This document shows positions 35,886-44,637 of a stretch of DNA of 64,000 nucleotides, piece after piece. The position numbers and the translations under genes were made by a program. The stretch lies in NCBI RefSeq assembly GCF_004135625.1, contig NZ_SDPV01000001.1:1052501-1116500 (forward strand), in the 5' to 3' direction. Source of the DNA: Pelagerythrobacter rhizovicinus. Its GTDB lineage: Bacteria; Pseudomonadota; Alphaproteobacteria; Sphingomonadales; Sphingomonadaceae. A model generated the notes under the pieces. The model did not search any database and was not told the DNA's origin. It saw only the letters and a list, made by a program, of their open reading frames with translations. Numbering within the stretch: position 1 is the first letter of the stretch; each line of letters starts with the position of its first letter.

Positions 35886-36929
35886 CTATCCGATGAGTTT
35901 GCCCAAGGATCGGGCGGTGAAGTCCACCATGGGGACGACTCTCGCGTAATTCAACCGAGTGGGGCCGATCACCCCCAGCACGCCTACTACCCTGCCCTCG
36001 CGATCACGATAGGGTGACGCGATGACCGACGAGCCGCTGAGCGCGAAGAGCCGGTTCTCGCTGCCGATGAATATCCGCGTCGCCTCTGCCTCGCGCGCGC
36101 TCTCGAGCAGTTCGGCCACTGATTGCTTGCTTTCCAGATCGTCGAGAAGGGAACGCACGCGCTCAAGGTCGGACAGCGCGGCGTCATCGAGCAGCTTCGC
36201 CTGCCCTCTCACGATCAGCACGGGGCGCTGCGCCGCGTCCTCGCTCCACACCGCAAGACCACGTTCGACCAGCCTCCGGCTCGCTTCGTCCAATTGCGAG
36301 CGGCCGGAGGCGATCTCGCGGCGCATGGCGGCGACCGCCTCGGGGAGAGTTCGCCCTGCAAGACGGGCCGTAATGTAGTTGCTCGCCTGCTCCAGCAATT
36401 GCGGCGACACCCCTTCGCCCAACTCGGCCACGCGATTCTCGATCGCCCCGTCCTCGCCGACGAGCACCGCCAGCACTCGCCCCTGACCCAGGTTCACGAG
36501 GCTGAGCTGCGCGAGACGCGGCTCGAGCCGTGGCACCATGACCATCCCCGCGGCTCCGGAGATATCCGAGAGGATGGCGCTGGTCTGCTCGAGCGCGTGC
36601 TCGATCGGGCCGGGTTCGGTGAGCCGCTGTTCGATCGCCTCACGCTCCTCGCGAGTCGGCTCGGCCACTTGCATCATCCCGTCGACGAACAGCCGCAATC
36701 CGCTTTCGGTGGGCATGCGCCCTGCGCTGGTATGCGGCGCGGCGAGCAGCCCCAACGCCTCTAAATCCGCCAGCACGGAGCGAATCGACGCCGGCGAGAG
36801 ATTGAGCCCTCCTTCACCGGCAAGCGTTTTCGACCCGACCGGCTGTCCGCTGTCGAGGTAGCCCTCGACAACCAGCCGGAATATTGCCCTGGCGCGGTCT
36901 GTCAGTTCGGTGACGGGTGGTGTGGGCAT
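35886..36929 (-). CDS. hrcA: heat-inducible transcription repressor HrcA
   Basis: Repressor that binds CIRCE elements, usually before groESL. 347 aa: winged helix at 1-75 (LTDRARAIFRLVVEGYLDSGQPVGSKTLA and LSPASIRSVLADLEALGLL), followed by a GAF-like domain and the C-terminal block SSVIASPYRDREGRVVGVLGVIGPTRLNYARVVPMV. Opens the hrcA-grpE unit; divergent from rph by 175 bp. No CIRCE sequence is seen in that gap or before dnaK, so its target is probably groESL outside the window. Confidence 0.96.
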   Translation of the reverse strand: MPTPPVTELTDRARAIFRLVVEGYLDSGQPVGSKTLAGEGGLNLSPASIRSVLADLEALGLLAAPHTSAGRMPTESGLRLFVDGMMQVAEPTREEREAIEQRLTEPGPIEHALEQTSAILSDISGAAGMVMVPRLEPRLAQLSLVNLGQGRVLAVLVGEDGAIENRVAELGEGVSPQLLEQASNYITARLAGRTLPEAVAAMRREIASGRSQLDEASRRLVERGLAVWSEDAAQRPVLIVRGQAKLLDDAALSDLERVRSLLDDLESKQSVAELLESAREAEATRIFIGSENRLFALSGSSVIASPYRDREGRVVGVLGVIGPTRLNYARVVPMVDFTARSLGKLIG

Positions 36930-37104
36930 CGGCTCGACTTAACCGCAATTGCCAGACATTCAATTTTTCCCATTCATGACGCGCGTGCCGTAATCGAAGA
37001 TGGTGGTTGGCCAAGGGCCGCATTTTCTTCTAGCGCCGCGCGAGAAGCAAGGACGCGCCATCCATCGACCGATGTGAACGGCCGTTCGAATTTTGGAGAC
37101 TTTC

Positions 37105-37821
37105 ATGCGACCTTCCGGACGCGCGCCCGACGAGATGCGTGCCATCACTATCGAAACCGGCTTTACCCGGCATGCCGAAGGCTCCTGCTTGATCGGCTTC
37201 GGTGATACACGCGTGCTCTGCACCGCGAGCATCGAAGAACGCACGCCGCCATGGCTGCGCGGCAAGGGCGAAGGCTGGGTCACGGCCGAATACTCGATGC
37301 TACCCCGCGCGACGCACACACGTGGCCAGCGCGAGGCGGCAAAAGGCCGGCAGTCTGGTCGTACGCAAGAAATTCAGCGCCTTATTGGGCGCAGCTTGCG
37401 CGCTGTGGTCGATCTCAAGAAGCTTGGAGAGCGTCAGATCACGCTCGACTGCGACGTCATTCAGGCGGACGGCGGCACGCGCACTGCCGCCATCTCCGGC
37501 GCGTGGGTCGCGCTGCGCATCGCCGTCGACGGTCTGATCAAGAGCGGCGCGCTCACCGAAGATCCGATCGAAGCACAGGTCGCGGCGGTGAGCTGCGGCA
37601 TTTATCAGGACACGCCCGTGCTCGACCTCGACTACGACGAGGACAGCACCGCCGATGCCGATGCGAACTTCGTCCTGATCTCGGGCGGCAAGATCGCCGA
37701 AGCCCAGGCGACCGCCGAAGGCGCCTGCTATGACGAAGAGGGCTTGCTGCGCCTCCTGCGCTTGGCGCGGATCGGCTGCGACCGGATCTTCGCAGCGCAG
37801 CTGGACGCGGTGAAGAAATGA
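37105..37821 (+). CDS. rph: ribonuclease PH
   Basis: Phosphate-dependent 3'-5' exoribonuclease trimming tRNA 3' ends. 238 aa. Family blocks: [20 protein letters not shown] at the start, [28 protein letters not shown]-type region near 75-100 that binds phosphate, and [23 protein letters not shown] 37105 has GGAG 6 nt upstream (37095-37098), which settles the start over TTG 37093. Overlaps rdgB by 4 nt. Confidence 0.96.
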   Translation: MRPSGRAPDEMRAITIETGFTRHAEGSCLIGFGDTRVLCTASIEERTPPWLRGKGEGWVTAEYSMLPRATHTRGQREAAKGRQSGRTQEIQRLIGRSLRAVVDLKKLGERQITLDCDVIQADGGTRTAAISGAWVALRIAVDGLIKSGALTEDPIEAQVAAVSCGIYQDTPVLDLDYDEDSTADADANFVLISGGKIAEAQATAEGACYDEEGLLRLLRLARIGCDRIFAAQLDAVKK

Positions 37822-38444
37822 CTCGTCGTCTCGGTTCCGGCTGCCTCGTGATTGCCACGCACAACGCGGGCAAGCTCAAGGAAATCCAGGCGCTCCTCGA
37901 TCCCTATGGGGTCAAGTGCCTCAGCGCGGGATCGCTCGGGCTGCCGGAGCCGGCCGAGACCGGCACGACTTTCGTCGAGAACGCGCTGATCAAGGCGCGC
38001 GCCGCGGCTGAGGCCTCCGGCATCGCCGCGCTCGCCGATGACAGCGGGCTCTCGGTCGCGGCGCTCGGCGGACGGCCCGGCGTCTACACCGCCGATTGGG
38101 CCGAGCGGCAGTGGTTCGAAGGCGAGCCGGGCCGGGACTGGCACATGGCTATGGGCAAAGTCGAAGGGATGCTCGCGCAGCGGGGACCGGACGTGCCCCG
38201 CGACGCCACATTCCATTGCGTGCTCGCAATTGCCTGGCCGGATGGAGAACACGCGGTGTACGAAGGAACGGCGCCCGGTACGCTCACCTGGCCGCCTCGC
38301 GGAACCCTGGGCTTCGGTTACGATCCCGTCTTCGTGCCGCAGGGCTACGAACAGACCTTCGCCGAGATCGCGCCCGAGGAAAAGCACCGCATCGGTCACC
38401 GCGCGGATGCCTTCGCGAAGCTCGTGGCAGAGCAGTTCGGATAA
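37818..38444 (+). CDS. rdgB: XTP/dITP diphosphatase (RdgB/HAM1)
   Basis: Removes non-canonical purine nucleotides (ITP, XTP) by hydrolysis to monophosphate and pyrophosphate. 208 aa. Seen: [12 protein letters not shown] at residues 12-23 (substrate loop), [22 protein letters not shown] (about 74-95, catalytic Asp), [16 protein letters not shown], and a C-terminal HRADAFAKL in place of the SHR block, with HRIGHRA retained. ATG overlaps the rph stop (ATGA). Normal length. Confidence 0.95.
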   Translation: MTRRLGSGCLVIATHNAGKLKEIQALLDPYGVKCLSAGSLGLPEPAETGTTFVENALIKARAAAEASGIAALADDSGLSVAALGGRPGVYTADWAERQWFEGEPGRDWHMAMGKVEGMLAQRGPDVPRDATFHCVLAIAWPDGEHAVYEGTAPGTLTWPPRGTLGFGYDPVFVPQGYEQTFAEIAPEEKHRIGHRADAFAKLVAEQFG

Positions 38445-38455
38445 TCAAAGCGTGA

Positions 38456-38530
38456 GTCACCGCGAAGGCGGGGACCTCAGGCCACCGGCACTATGCCAGC
38501 GGCACGAGGCCCCCGCCTTCGCGGGGGAAC
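38456..38530. repeat. REP-like paired palindromes upstream of hemW
   Basis: Two opposed copies of a CCGCGAAGGCGGGG-(A/G)CCTC unit, one at 38460-38478 and its inverse at 38506-38527, separated by about 27 nt, so the block can fold as one long imperfect hairpin (BIME-like). The second copy also forms a short hairpin alone and matches 21 of 22 nt with the element in pdhC. Lies between rdgB and hemW. Confidence 0.65.
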
Positions 38531-38552
38531 AGGTGTATGCTAAGGAATTCCT

Positions 38553-39704
38553 GTGGCGCGCGCACTCTACATCCATTGGCCCTTCTGTCTGAAGAAGTGC
38601 CCCTATTGCGACTTCAACAGCCATGTGCGCGACGGAGTCGATCACGCTGCATGGCAGCGAGCGCTCGTGGCGGACATGCGGCACGAGGCCGCGCTCGCAG
38701 GGGGCGAACCGCTCACCTCGATCTTCTTCGGCGGCGGCACGCCATCGCTGATGCCGCCCGCGCTGATCGCTCACCTGCTCGCGCAGGCGGAGCGGTTGTG
38801 GGGCTTTTCGGACGAGACCGAGATCACGCTCGAAGCGAACCCATCCACGGTGGAAGCGGCGGCGTTCGGCGACCTCGCCGCAGCGGGAATCAACCGCGTC
38901 TCGCTCGGCCTGCAGGCGCTCGATGACACGGCGTTGCGGTTCCTCGGGCGGCTGCACGGCGTTCGCGAAGGTCTGGCCGCGCTGGAGATCGCCCAACGGA
39001 ACTTCGCGCGGGTAAGCTTCGACCTGATCTATGCCCGCCCCGGCCAGACCCCCGCCGCATGGCAGGCCGAGCTCAGTCGTGCGCTCGGCTTCGGGACTGA
39101 TCACCTCTCGCTCTATCAGCTCACGATCGAACCCAACACGCGTTTCGCAACCGATGTCCGGCTCGGTCACTTCGCGCCGCTCGACGACGATCCGGCAGCG
39201 GAGCTCTTCGAGCTCAGCCGTGCGATCACGGCCGATGCCGGACTTCTCGCCTATGAGGTCAGCAATCACGCGCGACGCGGACAGGAGAGCCGGCATAACC
39301 TCACATACTGGCGCTACCGCGACTACTGCGGGATAGGCCCCGGCGCGCACGGACGGCGCGGCGGCATGGCCACATCGCGGCACAAGAAGCCGGAGAACTG
39401 GCTCGCCGCGGTATCCGAGCAGGGGCATGGCATCCGGGAAGAGGCCGCCCTGTCCCCTGCCACTCGCGCGTCGGAGGCCCTGCTGATGGGCCTGCGCCTG
39501 TCCGAAGGCGTGTCGCTGGCGGACATTGCCGCGCGTCTGGAACTCGATCCCGCTCGCCTGATCGATCGCACCGGCTGCGCAATGCTGGAGCGGCTCGGCT
39601 TCGTGCAGCAGGTGGACGGGCGTCTTGTGGTGACCGACAAGGGCGTGCCGGTGCTCGACGCGGTGCTCGGCGAACTCGTCCATCCGGAACTCGTTGCGGC
39701 ATGA
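38553..39704 (+). CDS. hemW: radical SAM heme chaperone HemW (oxygen-independent coproporphyrinogen oxidase-like)
   Basis: Radical SAM protein that binds heme and delivers it to respiratory proteins; often mislabelled as HemN. 383 aa from GTG 38553, preceded by AAGGA. The 4Fe-4S motif is FCLKKCPYCDF (Cys12, Cys16, Cys19, CxxxCxxC). GGGTPSLMPP follows as the SAM-binding GGE-type block and YQLTIEPNTRF as a later family motif. The extra upstream Cys of true HemN is absent. Overlaps xerC by 4 nt. Confidence 0.92.
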   Translation: MARALYIHWPFCLKKCPYCDFNSHVRDGVDHAAWQRALVADMRHEAALAGGEPLTSIFFGGGTPSLMPPALIAHLLAQAERLWGFSDETEITLEANPSTVEAAAFGDLAAAGINRVSLGLQALDDTALRFLGRLHGVREGLAALEIAQRNFARVSFDLIYARPGQTPAAWQAELSRALGFGTDHLSLYQLTIEPNTRFATDVRLGHFAPLDDDPAAELFELSRAITADAGLLAYEVSNHARRGQESRHNLTYWRYRDYCGIGPGAHGRRGGMATSRHKKPENWLAAVSEQGHGIREEAALSPATRASEALLMGLRLSEGVSLADIAARLELDPARLIDRTGCAMLERLGFVQQVDGRLVVTDKGVPVLDAVLGELVHPELVAA

Positions 39705-40597
39705 GCGCCGCCGACCTGCTTGAAGATTGGCGCGATCATCTCGCCACGAATCGTCGCCGATCGCCGCACACCGTGCGTGCCTATCTCGCGGCGGCGAAGA
39801 ACCTGCTCCAGGCCGTCGGTGCCGAGGACTGGCCGGCGGTTGCCCGGATCGAAAGTGCGGGTCTCCGCGCACAACTCGCCCGCAGGCGGGCCGACGGTCT
39901 CGGCAATGCCTCCGCCGCGCGCGAGCTTTCCGCGCTCAAGGCATTCGTGAAACACGCCCGCGAGCGTGCCGGCCACGCCGATGCCGCCGCCCCGCGACTG
40001 CGCGGGCCGCGGATCAAGAAAGGCCTTCCGCGCCCCGTCACGCCCGACGACGCGAGCAATCTCGCCGATCTGGTCGCGGCCGATGCGACGGAGGCGTGGA
40101 TCGGTGTCCGCGACCGCGCGGTGCTTCTGCTGCTCTACGGTGCCGGACTGCGGATCGCCGAAGCGCTTTCGCTGAAGGGAGGCGACCTGCCGTTGGGCGA
40201 GACGCTGTCGGTCACCGGCAAAGGCGGCAAGCAGCGCGTGGTCCCGATCCTGCCGATCGTGCGCGAGGGCGTGGCCGACTATGCGCGGCAGTGCCCCTGG
40301 CCGCTCGCGAAGGATGAACCGCTGTTCCGCGGCGCGAAAGGCGGTCCGCTCAATCAGGGCATGGTGCAGAAGGCTACGGCCCGCGCCCGCCTCGCGCTCG
40401 GCCTTCCCGCGACCGCGACCCCGCACGCGCTCCGCCACTCGTTCGCGACACACCTGCTCGGCGCAGGTGCGGATCTGCGCAGTCTGCAGGAACTGCTTGG
40501 CCATGCGAGCCTCGGATCGACGCAGATCTATACGAAGGTGGACGCGGCGACTCTGCTCGACGCTTATCGCACCGCGCATCCGCGTGAGCGGGGCTAG
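39701..40597 (+). CDS. xerC: tyrosine recombinase XerC
   Basis: Site-specific recombinase, with XerD resolving chromosome dimers at dif. 298 aa. SAM-like N-terminal DNA-binding domain (1-100) and a catalytic domain with Arg151 (GAGLRIAEAL), Lys in GKGGKQR, H242-A-L-R245, His in LLGHASLG and nucleophile Tyr277 (STQIYTKVD). Full catalytic set is present. ATG overlaps the hemW stop, and the stop overlaps the convergent dedA stop (CTAG shared). XerC rather than XerD is chosen from length and context; XerD is the alternative. Confidence 0.88.
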   Translation: MSAADLLEDWRDHLATNRRRSPHTVRAYLAAAKNLLQAVGAEDWPAVARIESAGLRAQLARRRADGLGNASAARELSALKAFVKHARERAGHADAAAPRLRGPRIKKGLPRPVTPDDASNLADLVAADATEAWIGVRDRAVLLLLYGAGLRIAEALSLKGGDLPLGETLSVTGKGGKQRVVPILPIVREGVADYARQCPWPLAKDEPLFRGAKGGPLNQGMVQKATARARLALGLPATATPHALRHSFATHLLGAGADLRSLQELLGHASLGSTQIYTKVDAATLLDAYRTAHPRERG

Positions 40598-41205
40598 TCC
40601 TCGCGTTCGTCGCGCGGCGTCCATGTCACGACGCGCCACAGGTAGCCGGCCACCGTCAGCACGACGATGCCGATCACAACCCAGCCGAGGATGTGCTCGT
40701 ATTCGTTAAGATAGCGCGCCAGAATGGTGCCGCCCAGAACCAGCAGGGCGTTCCAACCCGCCGTGCCGACGAAAGTAAAGGCGAGAAAGCGCCACGCGCT
40801 CATGTGCGCGAGCCCAGCCGGAAGCGAGATTATCGTGCGGAACATCGGCGTGCAACGGAGCACGAGCACCACCCACTGGCCGTGGCGGCGAAAGAATCGC
40901 GAGCCGCTTTCGATATGCTCCCAGTCGAGCGTGAGCCATCGTCCCCAGCGTTCGACGAACGGTCTGGTCCGCTCGTAACCCCACTTGTCGCCAAGCCAGA
41001 ACCAGGCGTAGTTGCCTGCAGTGGAACCGACTGTGCCTGCGAGCATCAGCGGCCAGAACTCCATCTGTCCGCGCGCTACCAGCACGCCGCCGATGCTCAT
41101 GATCACCTCGGACGGGATCGGCGGGAAGATGTTCTCGATCGCCATCAGCAACACGATGCCGAGATAGCCTCCGCGGGCGATCGCTTCGATGATGATGTGA
41201 TCCAT
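40594..41205 (-). CDS. DedA family membrane protein
   Basis: 203 aa polytopic protein of the DedA/VTT family, now linked to lipid (undecaprenyl-phosphate or other) transport across the inner membrane and to envelope homeostasis. Seen: ENIFPPIPSEVIMSIGG near 23-40 (the conserved ExxxPPxPxE block), FFRRHGQWVVLVLRCTPMFRTIISLPAGLAHM with the essential R and P, and several hydrophobic helices. Last gene of rsmI-yraN-gshB-dedA on the minus strand. Confidence 0.92.
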   Translation of the reverse strand: MDHIIIEAIARGGYLGIVLLMAIENIFPPIPSEVIMSIGGVLVARGQMEFWPLMLAGTVGSTAGNYAWFWLGDKWGYERTRPFVERWGRWLTLDWEHIESGSRFFRRHGQWVVLVLRCTPMFRTIISLPAGLAHMSAWRFLAFTFVGTAGWNALLVLGGTILARYLNEYEHILGWVVIGIVVLTVAGYLWRVVTWTPRDERED

Positions 41206-41227
41206 CGCCGGCGGACGCGCAGAGCCG

Positions 41228-42184
41228 CTACCGGCTCGCGAGCCGGGCTTCGATCGCGTCCCAGATCAGCGCACCCGTGTCGGTACCGTTGAACTTATCG
41301 ATGGCGACGATCCCCGTGGGACTGGTGACGTTGATCTCGGTCAGCCACTTGCCGCCGATCACGTCGATGCCGACGAACACGAGCCCGCGGCGCTTGAGCT
41401 CCGCCCCCATGGCGGCGCAGATCTCTTCCTCGCGCGCGGTCAGCGTCGCCGCCTCGGCATGGCCGCCTTGCGCGAGGTTCGAACGAAACTCCCCCTCGCC
41501 GGGGAAGCGGTTGATCGCTCCTGCGAATTCGCCGTCGACGAGCACGATCCGCTTGTCCCCCTCTGCCACCTCCGGGAGGAACGGCTGAACCATGTGCGGC
41601 TCTGGCCAGGTCTGATTGAACACTTCGGACAGGGCAGAGAGGTTCGTCCCATCGGCATCAATACGGAAGATCGCCTTGCCGCCGTTGCCGTGCAGCGGCT
41701 TGACCACCACCGCGCCATGCTTCTTCTGGAAGGCGCGAATATCCTCGAGTTTGCGCGCGACAAGCGTCGGCGGCATGAATCGTGCGTAGTCTAGCACGAA
41801 CATCTTCTCGGGCGCGTTCACCACCTCGCGCGGGTCGTTGACGACCAGCGTCTCGCCCTTCAATCGGTCGAGCAGGAAGGCCGCGCTGATATAGCCGAGG
41901 TGGAACGGAGGATCCTGTCGCATGAGCACGACGTCGATCTCGTTCCCGAGGTCGATCCGGCGCACCTCGCTCTCCCACCGGAAGTGATCGCCCTCGACGC
42001 GCTGGACCGAAACCTCGCGCGCCCAGGCGGTTACGCGTCCTTCCTCCCACGCCAGCGTGGAAACGTCGTAGTGCCACAGCCGATGCCCGCGCGCCTGGGC
42101 GGACAGCATCAGGGCGAATGAGGAATCGCCCGCGATCCTGACGCTCTCGATCGGGTCCATCTGGATGGCGACGCGTAAGCTCAT
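41228..42184 (-). CDS. gshB: glutathione synthetase
   Basis: ATP-grasp ligase joining gamma-glutamylcysteine and glycine. 318 aa. N-terminal lid VAIQMDPIESVRIAGDSSFALMLSAQARGH, ATP-binding VVVKPLHGNGGKAIFRID near 140-155, and metal/substrate segment GIDVIGGKWLTEINVTSPTGI near 280. Length is normal. Lies 9 nt after the yraN gene and 22 nt before dedA, so co-transcribed. Confidence 0.96.
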   Translation of the reverse strand: MSLRVAIQMDPIESVRIAGDSSFALMLSAQARGHRLWHYDVSTLAWEEGRVTAWAREVSVQRVEGDHFRWESEVRRIDLGNEIDVVLMRQDPPFHLGYISAAFLLDRLKGETLVVNDPREVVNAPEKMFVLDYARFMPPTLVARKLEDIRAFQKKHGAVVVKPLHGNGGKAIFRIDADGTNLSALSEVFNQTWPEPHMVQPFLPEVAEGDKRIVLVDGEFAGAINRFPGEGEFRSNLAQGGHAEAATLTAREEEICAAMGAELKRRGLVFVGIDVIGGKWLTEINVTSPTGIVAIDKFNGTDTGALIWDAIEARLASR

Positions 42185-42193
42185 TGGGGTTCC

Positions 42194-42544
42194 CTAAGGC
42201 TGCCAGGCGTTGACGATGTGGCGGGGGAAGCTGCCGGGCGCAAGGAGGATCACGTCCAGGCGTATGTCTTCTCCGCCGGACGCGTATTCGTGGGCGACTG
42301 CCTCCACCGCCGCGGCGACGCGGCTGAGGCGGAATTCGTCGATCGCGAAATCCAGCTCCGCCGCGGCCTTGCGCCACTTGACCTCCACGAACGCAACCAC
42401 ATTGCCGCGCTTGCAGACGAGATCGATCTCGCCCAGCGGCGTCCTTCGGCGGCGGTCGAGGACGCGCCAGCCCTTCATCTGAAGCCAGAGCGCCGCCCGC
42501 CCTTCTCCGGTGCGGCCGTCACGCTCCGCACGCTGGCGTTTCAT
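42194..42544 (-). CDS. yraN: UPF0102 (YraN) family protein
   Basis: 116 aa with the endonuclease-like fold of UPF0102. The core motif is present: GWRVLDRRRRTPLGEIDLVCKRGNVVAFVEVKWR (E-x-D-L and EVK acid/Lys residues near 41-60). Members are often next to rsmI; catalytic activity has not been established. ATG overlaps the rsmI stop by 4 nt (ATGA). No membrane or signal segments. Confidence 0.92.
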   Translation of the reverse strand: MKRQRAERDGRTGEGRAALWLQMKGWRVLDRRRRTPLGEIDLVCKRGNVVAFVEVKWRKAAAELDFAIDEFRLSRVAAAVEAVAHEYASGGEDIRLDVILLAPGSFPRHIVNAWQP

Positions 42545-43389
42545 GCGCTTCGCAGCTCGAGCGCGCGGGCGTAGAGGGCCTTGCGGTCCTGCCCCGTCGC
42601 CTTGGCGACCTGGGCCGCCGCTTGCGACGGCTTGGCCGATTGCAGGGCCTCGCTCAGCAGTCCGTCGATGTCGTGCTCGCCCGCGGGTTCGCTCGCGCCC
42701 GGCCCCACCAGCAGCACGATCTCGCCCTTGGCGGGATGGGCGGCGAAATGCGCGGCGAGCTCGGCGGCAGTGCCGGTCCGGCATTCCTCATGCAGCTTGG
42801 TCAGCTCGCGCGCGACGGCGATTTCGCGGTCGGGCATCAACCGGTCGATCGCCTCGAGCGATTTCACCAGTCTGGGTGCCGTTTCGTAGAAGATCGCGGT
42901 TGCATCCGCCTTCGCGGCCGAGTCCAGCGCCTCGCGCCGGGCCTTGTCCTTGTTCGGGAGGAAGCCCGCGAACAGGAAACGGTCGTTCGGAAGGCCCGAC
43001 AGCGTCAGACCGGCGATCGCCGCGCAGGGCCCCGGCAGCGTCGTCACCGGCACCCCCGCCGCCCGCGCATCGCGCACGAGCCGGTAGCCCGGGTCGGAGA
43101 CGAGCGGCGTTCCCGCGTCGCTCACCAGCGCGACCGCCTTCTCCTGCATTGCGGCGACGAGACGCGCCCGATCCTTCTCGCCGGCATGATCGTCGTACCG
43201 CCAGAGCGGCTTCGACAAGCCGAGATGTTTCATCAGCTTGCCGGTGACGCGCGTGTCCTCGCAGGCAACCCCGTCGCACCGCGCGAGCGTCTCGGCTGCC
43301 CGCATGGTGATGTCGCCGAGATTGCCAATCGGGGTCGCGACTATATAGAGACCGGGTTGGAGAGGTTGGTGGGCCACTCCCGCATCCAT
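42541..43389 (-). CDS. rsmI: 16S rRNA (cytidine1402-2'-O)-methyltransferase RsmI
   Basis: SAM-dependent methyltransferase for 16S rRNA position 1402. 282 aa from ATG 43389. Typical tetrapyrrole-methylase fold: LYIVATPIGNLGDITMRA (about 13-30), CEDTRVTGKLM, VSDAGTPLVSDPG (SAM site near 90) and AREL(T)KLHEEC (family block). First of the rsmI-yraN-gshB-dedA unit. Only 26 bp separate its ATG from the divergent lipoprotein-activator gene, so promoters must overlap coding DNA. Confidence 0.94.
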   Translation of the reverse strand: MDAGVAHQPLQPGLYIVATPIGNLGDITMRAAETLARCDGVACEDTRVTGKLMKHLGLSKPLWRYDDHAGEKDRARLVAAMQEKAVALVSDAGTPLVSDPGYRLVRDARAAGVPVTTLPGPCAAIAGLTLSGLPNDRFLFAGFLPNKDKARREALDSAAKADATAIFYETAPRLVKSLEAIDRLMPDREIAVARELTKLHEECRTGTAAELAAHFAAHPAKGEIVLLVGPGASEPAGEHDIDGLLSEALQSAKPSQAAAQVAKATGQDRKALYARALELRSA

Positions 43390-43415
43390 GGACACGACGA
43401 CGGGGAGCCGCAAGC

Positions 43416-44573
43416 ATGAAGCGTTGGAAACTGGATCGGCGAATGCTGGTCATTGCCGGGGCAAGCGCCGTTCTGGCGGGTTGCCAGGTGATACCGAAGG
43501 GGCCGACCACTTCTACCGCTCCGGAGCCGACTCCGACGCCTACACCGAGCGAATCCGGCCTGCCCGATGACGAGGAGCGGCACCGGGTCGCTCTGCTCGT
43601 GCCCATGTCGGGCACCAATGGCGCAGTCGGCCAGTCGATTGCCAATGCGACGACCATGGCGCTGCTCGACACCAATGCCGACAATCTGCGCATCACCACC
43701 TACGACACCTCGACCAATGCGCGCGAGGCGGCCCGGCGCGCCATCGCCGACGGCAACAAGCTGATCCTGGGCCCGCTGCTGGGCAGCAACGTCGGACAAG
43801 TGCTGGCCGAGGCACGCCCGGCCGACGTGCCGCTGATCTCCTTCTCCAACGACACCAGCGTCGCCGGTGTCGGCGTGTTCCTCATGGGCCATATCCCCGA
43901 ACAGTCGATCGCGCGCAGCGTGGCCTATGCGCGTCAGCGCGGTTCGGCCAACTTCGCGGCGATCGTGCCGGACGGCGAGTACGGCCGGCGCGCCGAAGCG
44001 GCGCTTTCCGCCGCCGTTGTCGAATCGGGCGGCCGGGTGGTCGCGACCGAAACCTACACGCGCAGCAACACCTCGGTGGTCAGCGCCGCGCAGCGGATAG
44101 CGGGCGAAGGCGGTTTCGATACCGTTCTGCTGGCCGACGGTGCGCGGCTCGCCTCGCTGGCCGCGCGCGAGCTGCGCTCCGACGGTGGTGCGATGCAAAT
44201 CCTCGGCACGGAATTGTGGAGCGGCGAAAGCGCCGTGACCAGCGCCGCAGCGCTGCGCGGCGCACTGTTCGCCGCGGTTTCGGACGCGCGGTTCAAGCGC
44301 TTTTCCGACAGCTACAACAGCCGCTTCGGATCGCAGCCTTATCGCATCTCGACGCTCGGCTATGACGGTGTCCTGCTGGCCCTGCGCGTCGCCGAGGACT
44401 GGCAGGTCGGGCGCGGCTTCCCGGTCGCACGCCTGCGCGAGGAAGGCGGTTTCCTGGGCCTCGATGGCCCGTTCCGCTTCCAGCGCAACGGCGTAATCGA
44501 ACGGGCGATGGAAGTGCGCGAAGTTCGCGACGGGCAGGTCGTGATCGTCTCTCCCGCTCCGAGCGGCTTTTGA
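43416..44573 (+). CDS. LpoA-like penicillin-binding protein activator lipoprotein
   Basis: 385 aa exported lipoprotein of the LppC/LpoA class, which stimulates class A penicillin-binding proteins from the outer membrane. Signal peptide with lipobox LAGC (Cys23), Pro/Thr-rich linker, then a type I periplasmic-binding-protein fold (VALLVPMSGTNGAVGQSIANATTMAL, ILGPLLGSNVGQV, FDTVLLADGARLASLAAREL). In most alphaproteobacteria it is a shorter form, lacking E. coli's TPR-like N-domain, as here. Divergent from rsmI. Wall-synthesis role is inferred from the family. Confidence 0.88.
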   Translation: MKRWKLDRRMLVIAGASAVLAGCQVIPKGPTTSTAPEPTPTPTPSESGLPDDEERHRVALLVPMSGTNGAVGQSIANATTMALLDTNADNLRITTYDTSTNAREAARRAIADGNKLILGPLLGSNVGQVLAEARPADVPLISFSNDTSVAGVGVFLMGHIPEQSIARSVAYARQRGSANFAAIVPDGEYGRRAEAALSAAVVESGGRVVATETYTRSNTSVVSAAQRIAGEGGFDTVLLADGARLASLAARELRSDGGAMQILGTELWSGESAVTSAAALRGALFAAVSDARFKRFSDSYNSRFGSQPYRISTLGYDGVLLALRVAEDWQVGRGFPVARLREEGGFLGLDGPFRFQRNGVIERAMEVREVRDGQVVIVSPAPSGF

Positions 44574-44600
44574 GGCTGACGATAACACACCGCCGCCCGC

Positions 44601-44629
44601 TTGAAGCTGCGCGAAATCGCGGCCTATAG
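44601..44629 (+). promoter_or_regulatory. sigma-70-like promoter of parE, probably leaderless
   Basis: TTGAAG (44601-44606), 17-nt spacer, CTATAG (44624-44629). The ATG of parE is at 44638, so transcription would begin within about 0-4 nt of the start codon. No Shine-Dalgarno sequence precedes the ATG. Confidence 0.45.
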
Positions 44630-44637
44630 GCCGAACC

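Noticed and set aside
37076-37087. 12-bp perfect palindrome GAACGGCCGTTC upstream of rph
   Set aside because: About 16 such palindromes are expected by chance in 64 kb; no regulator or conservation supports it.
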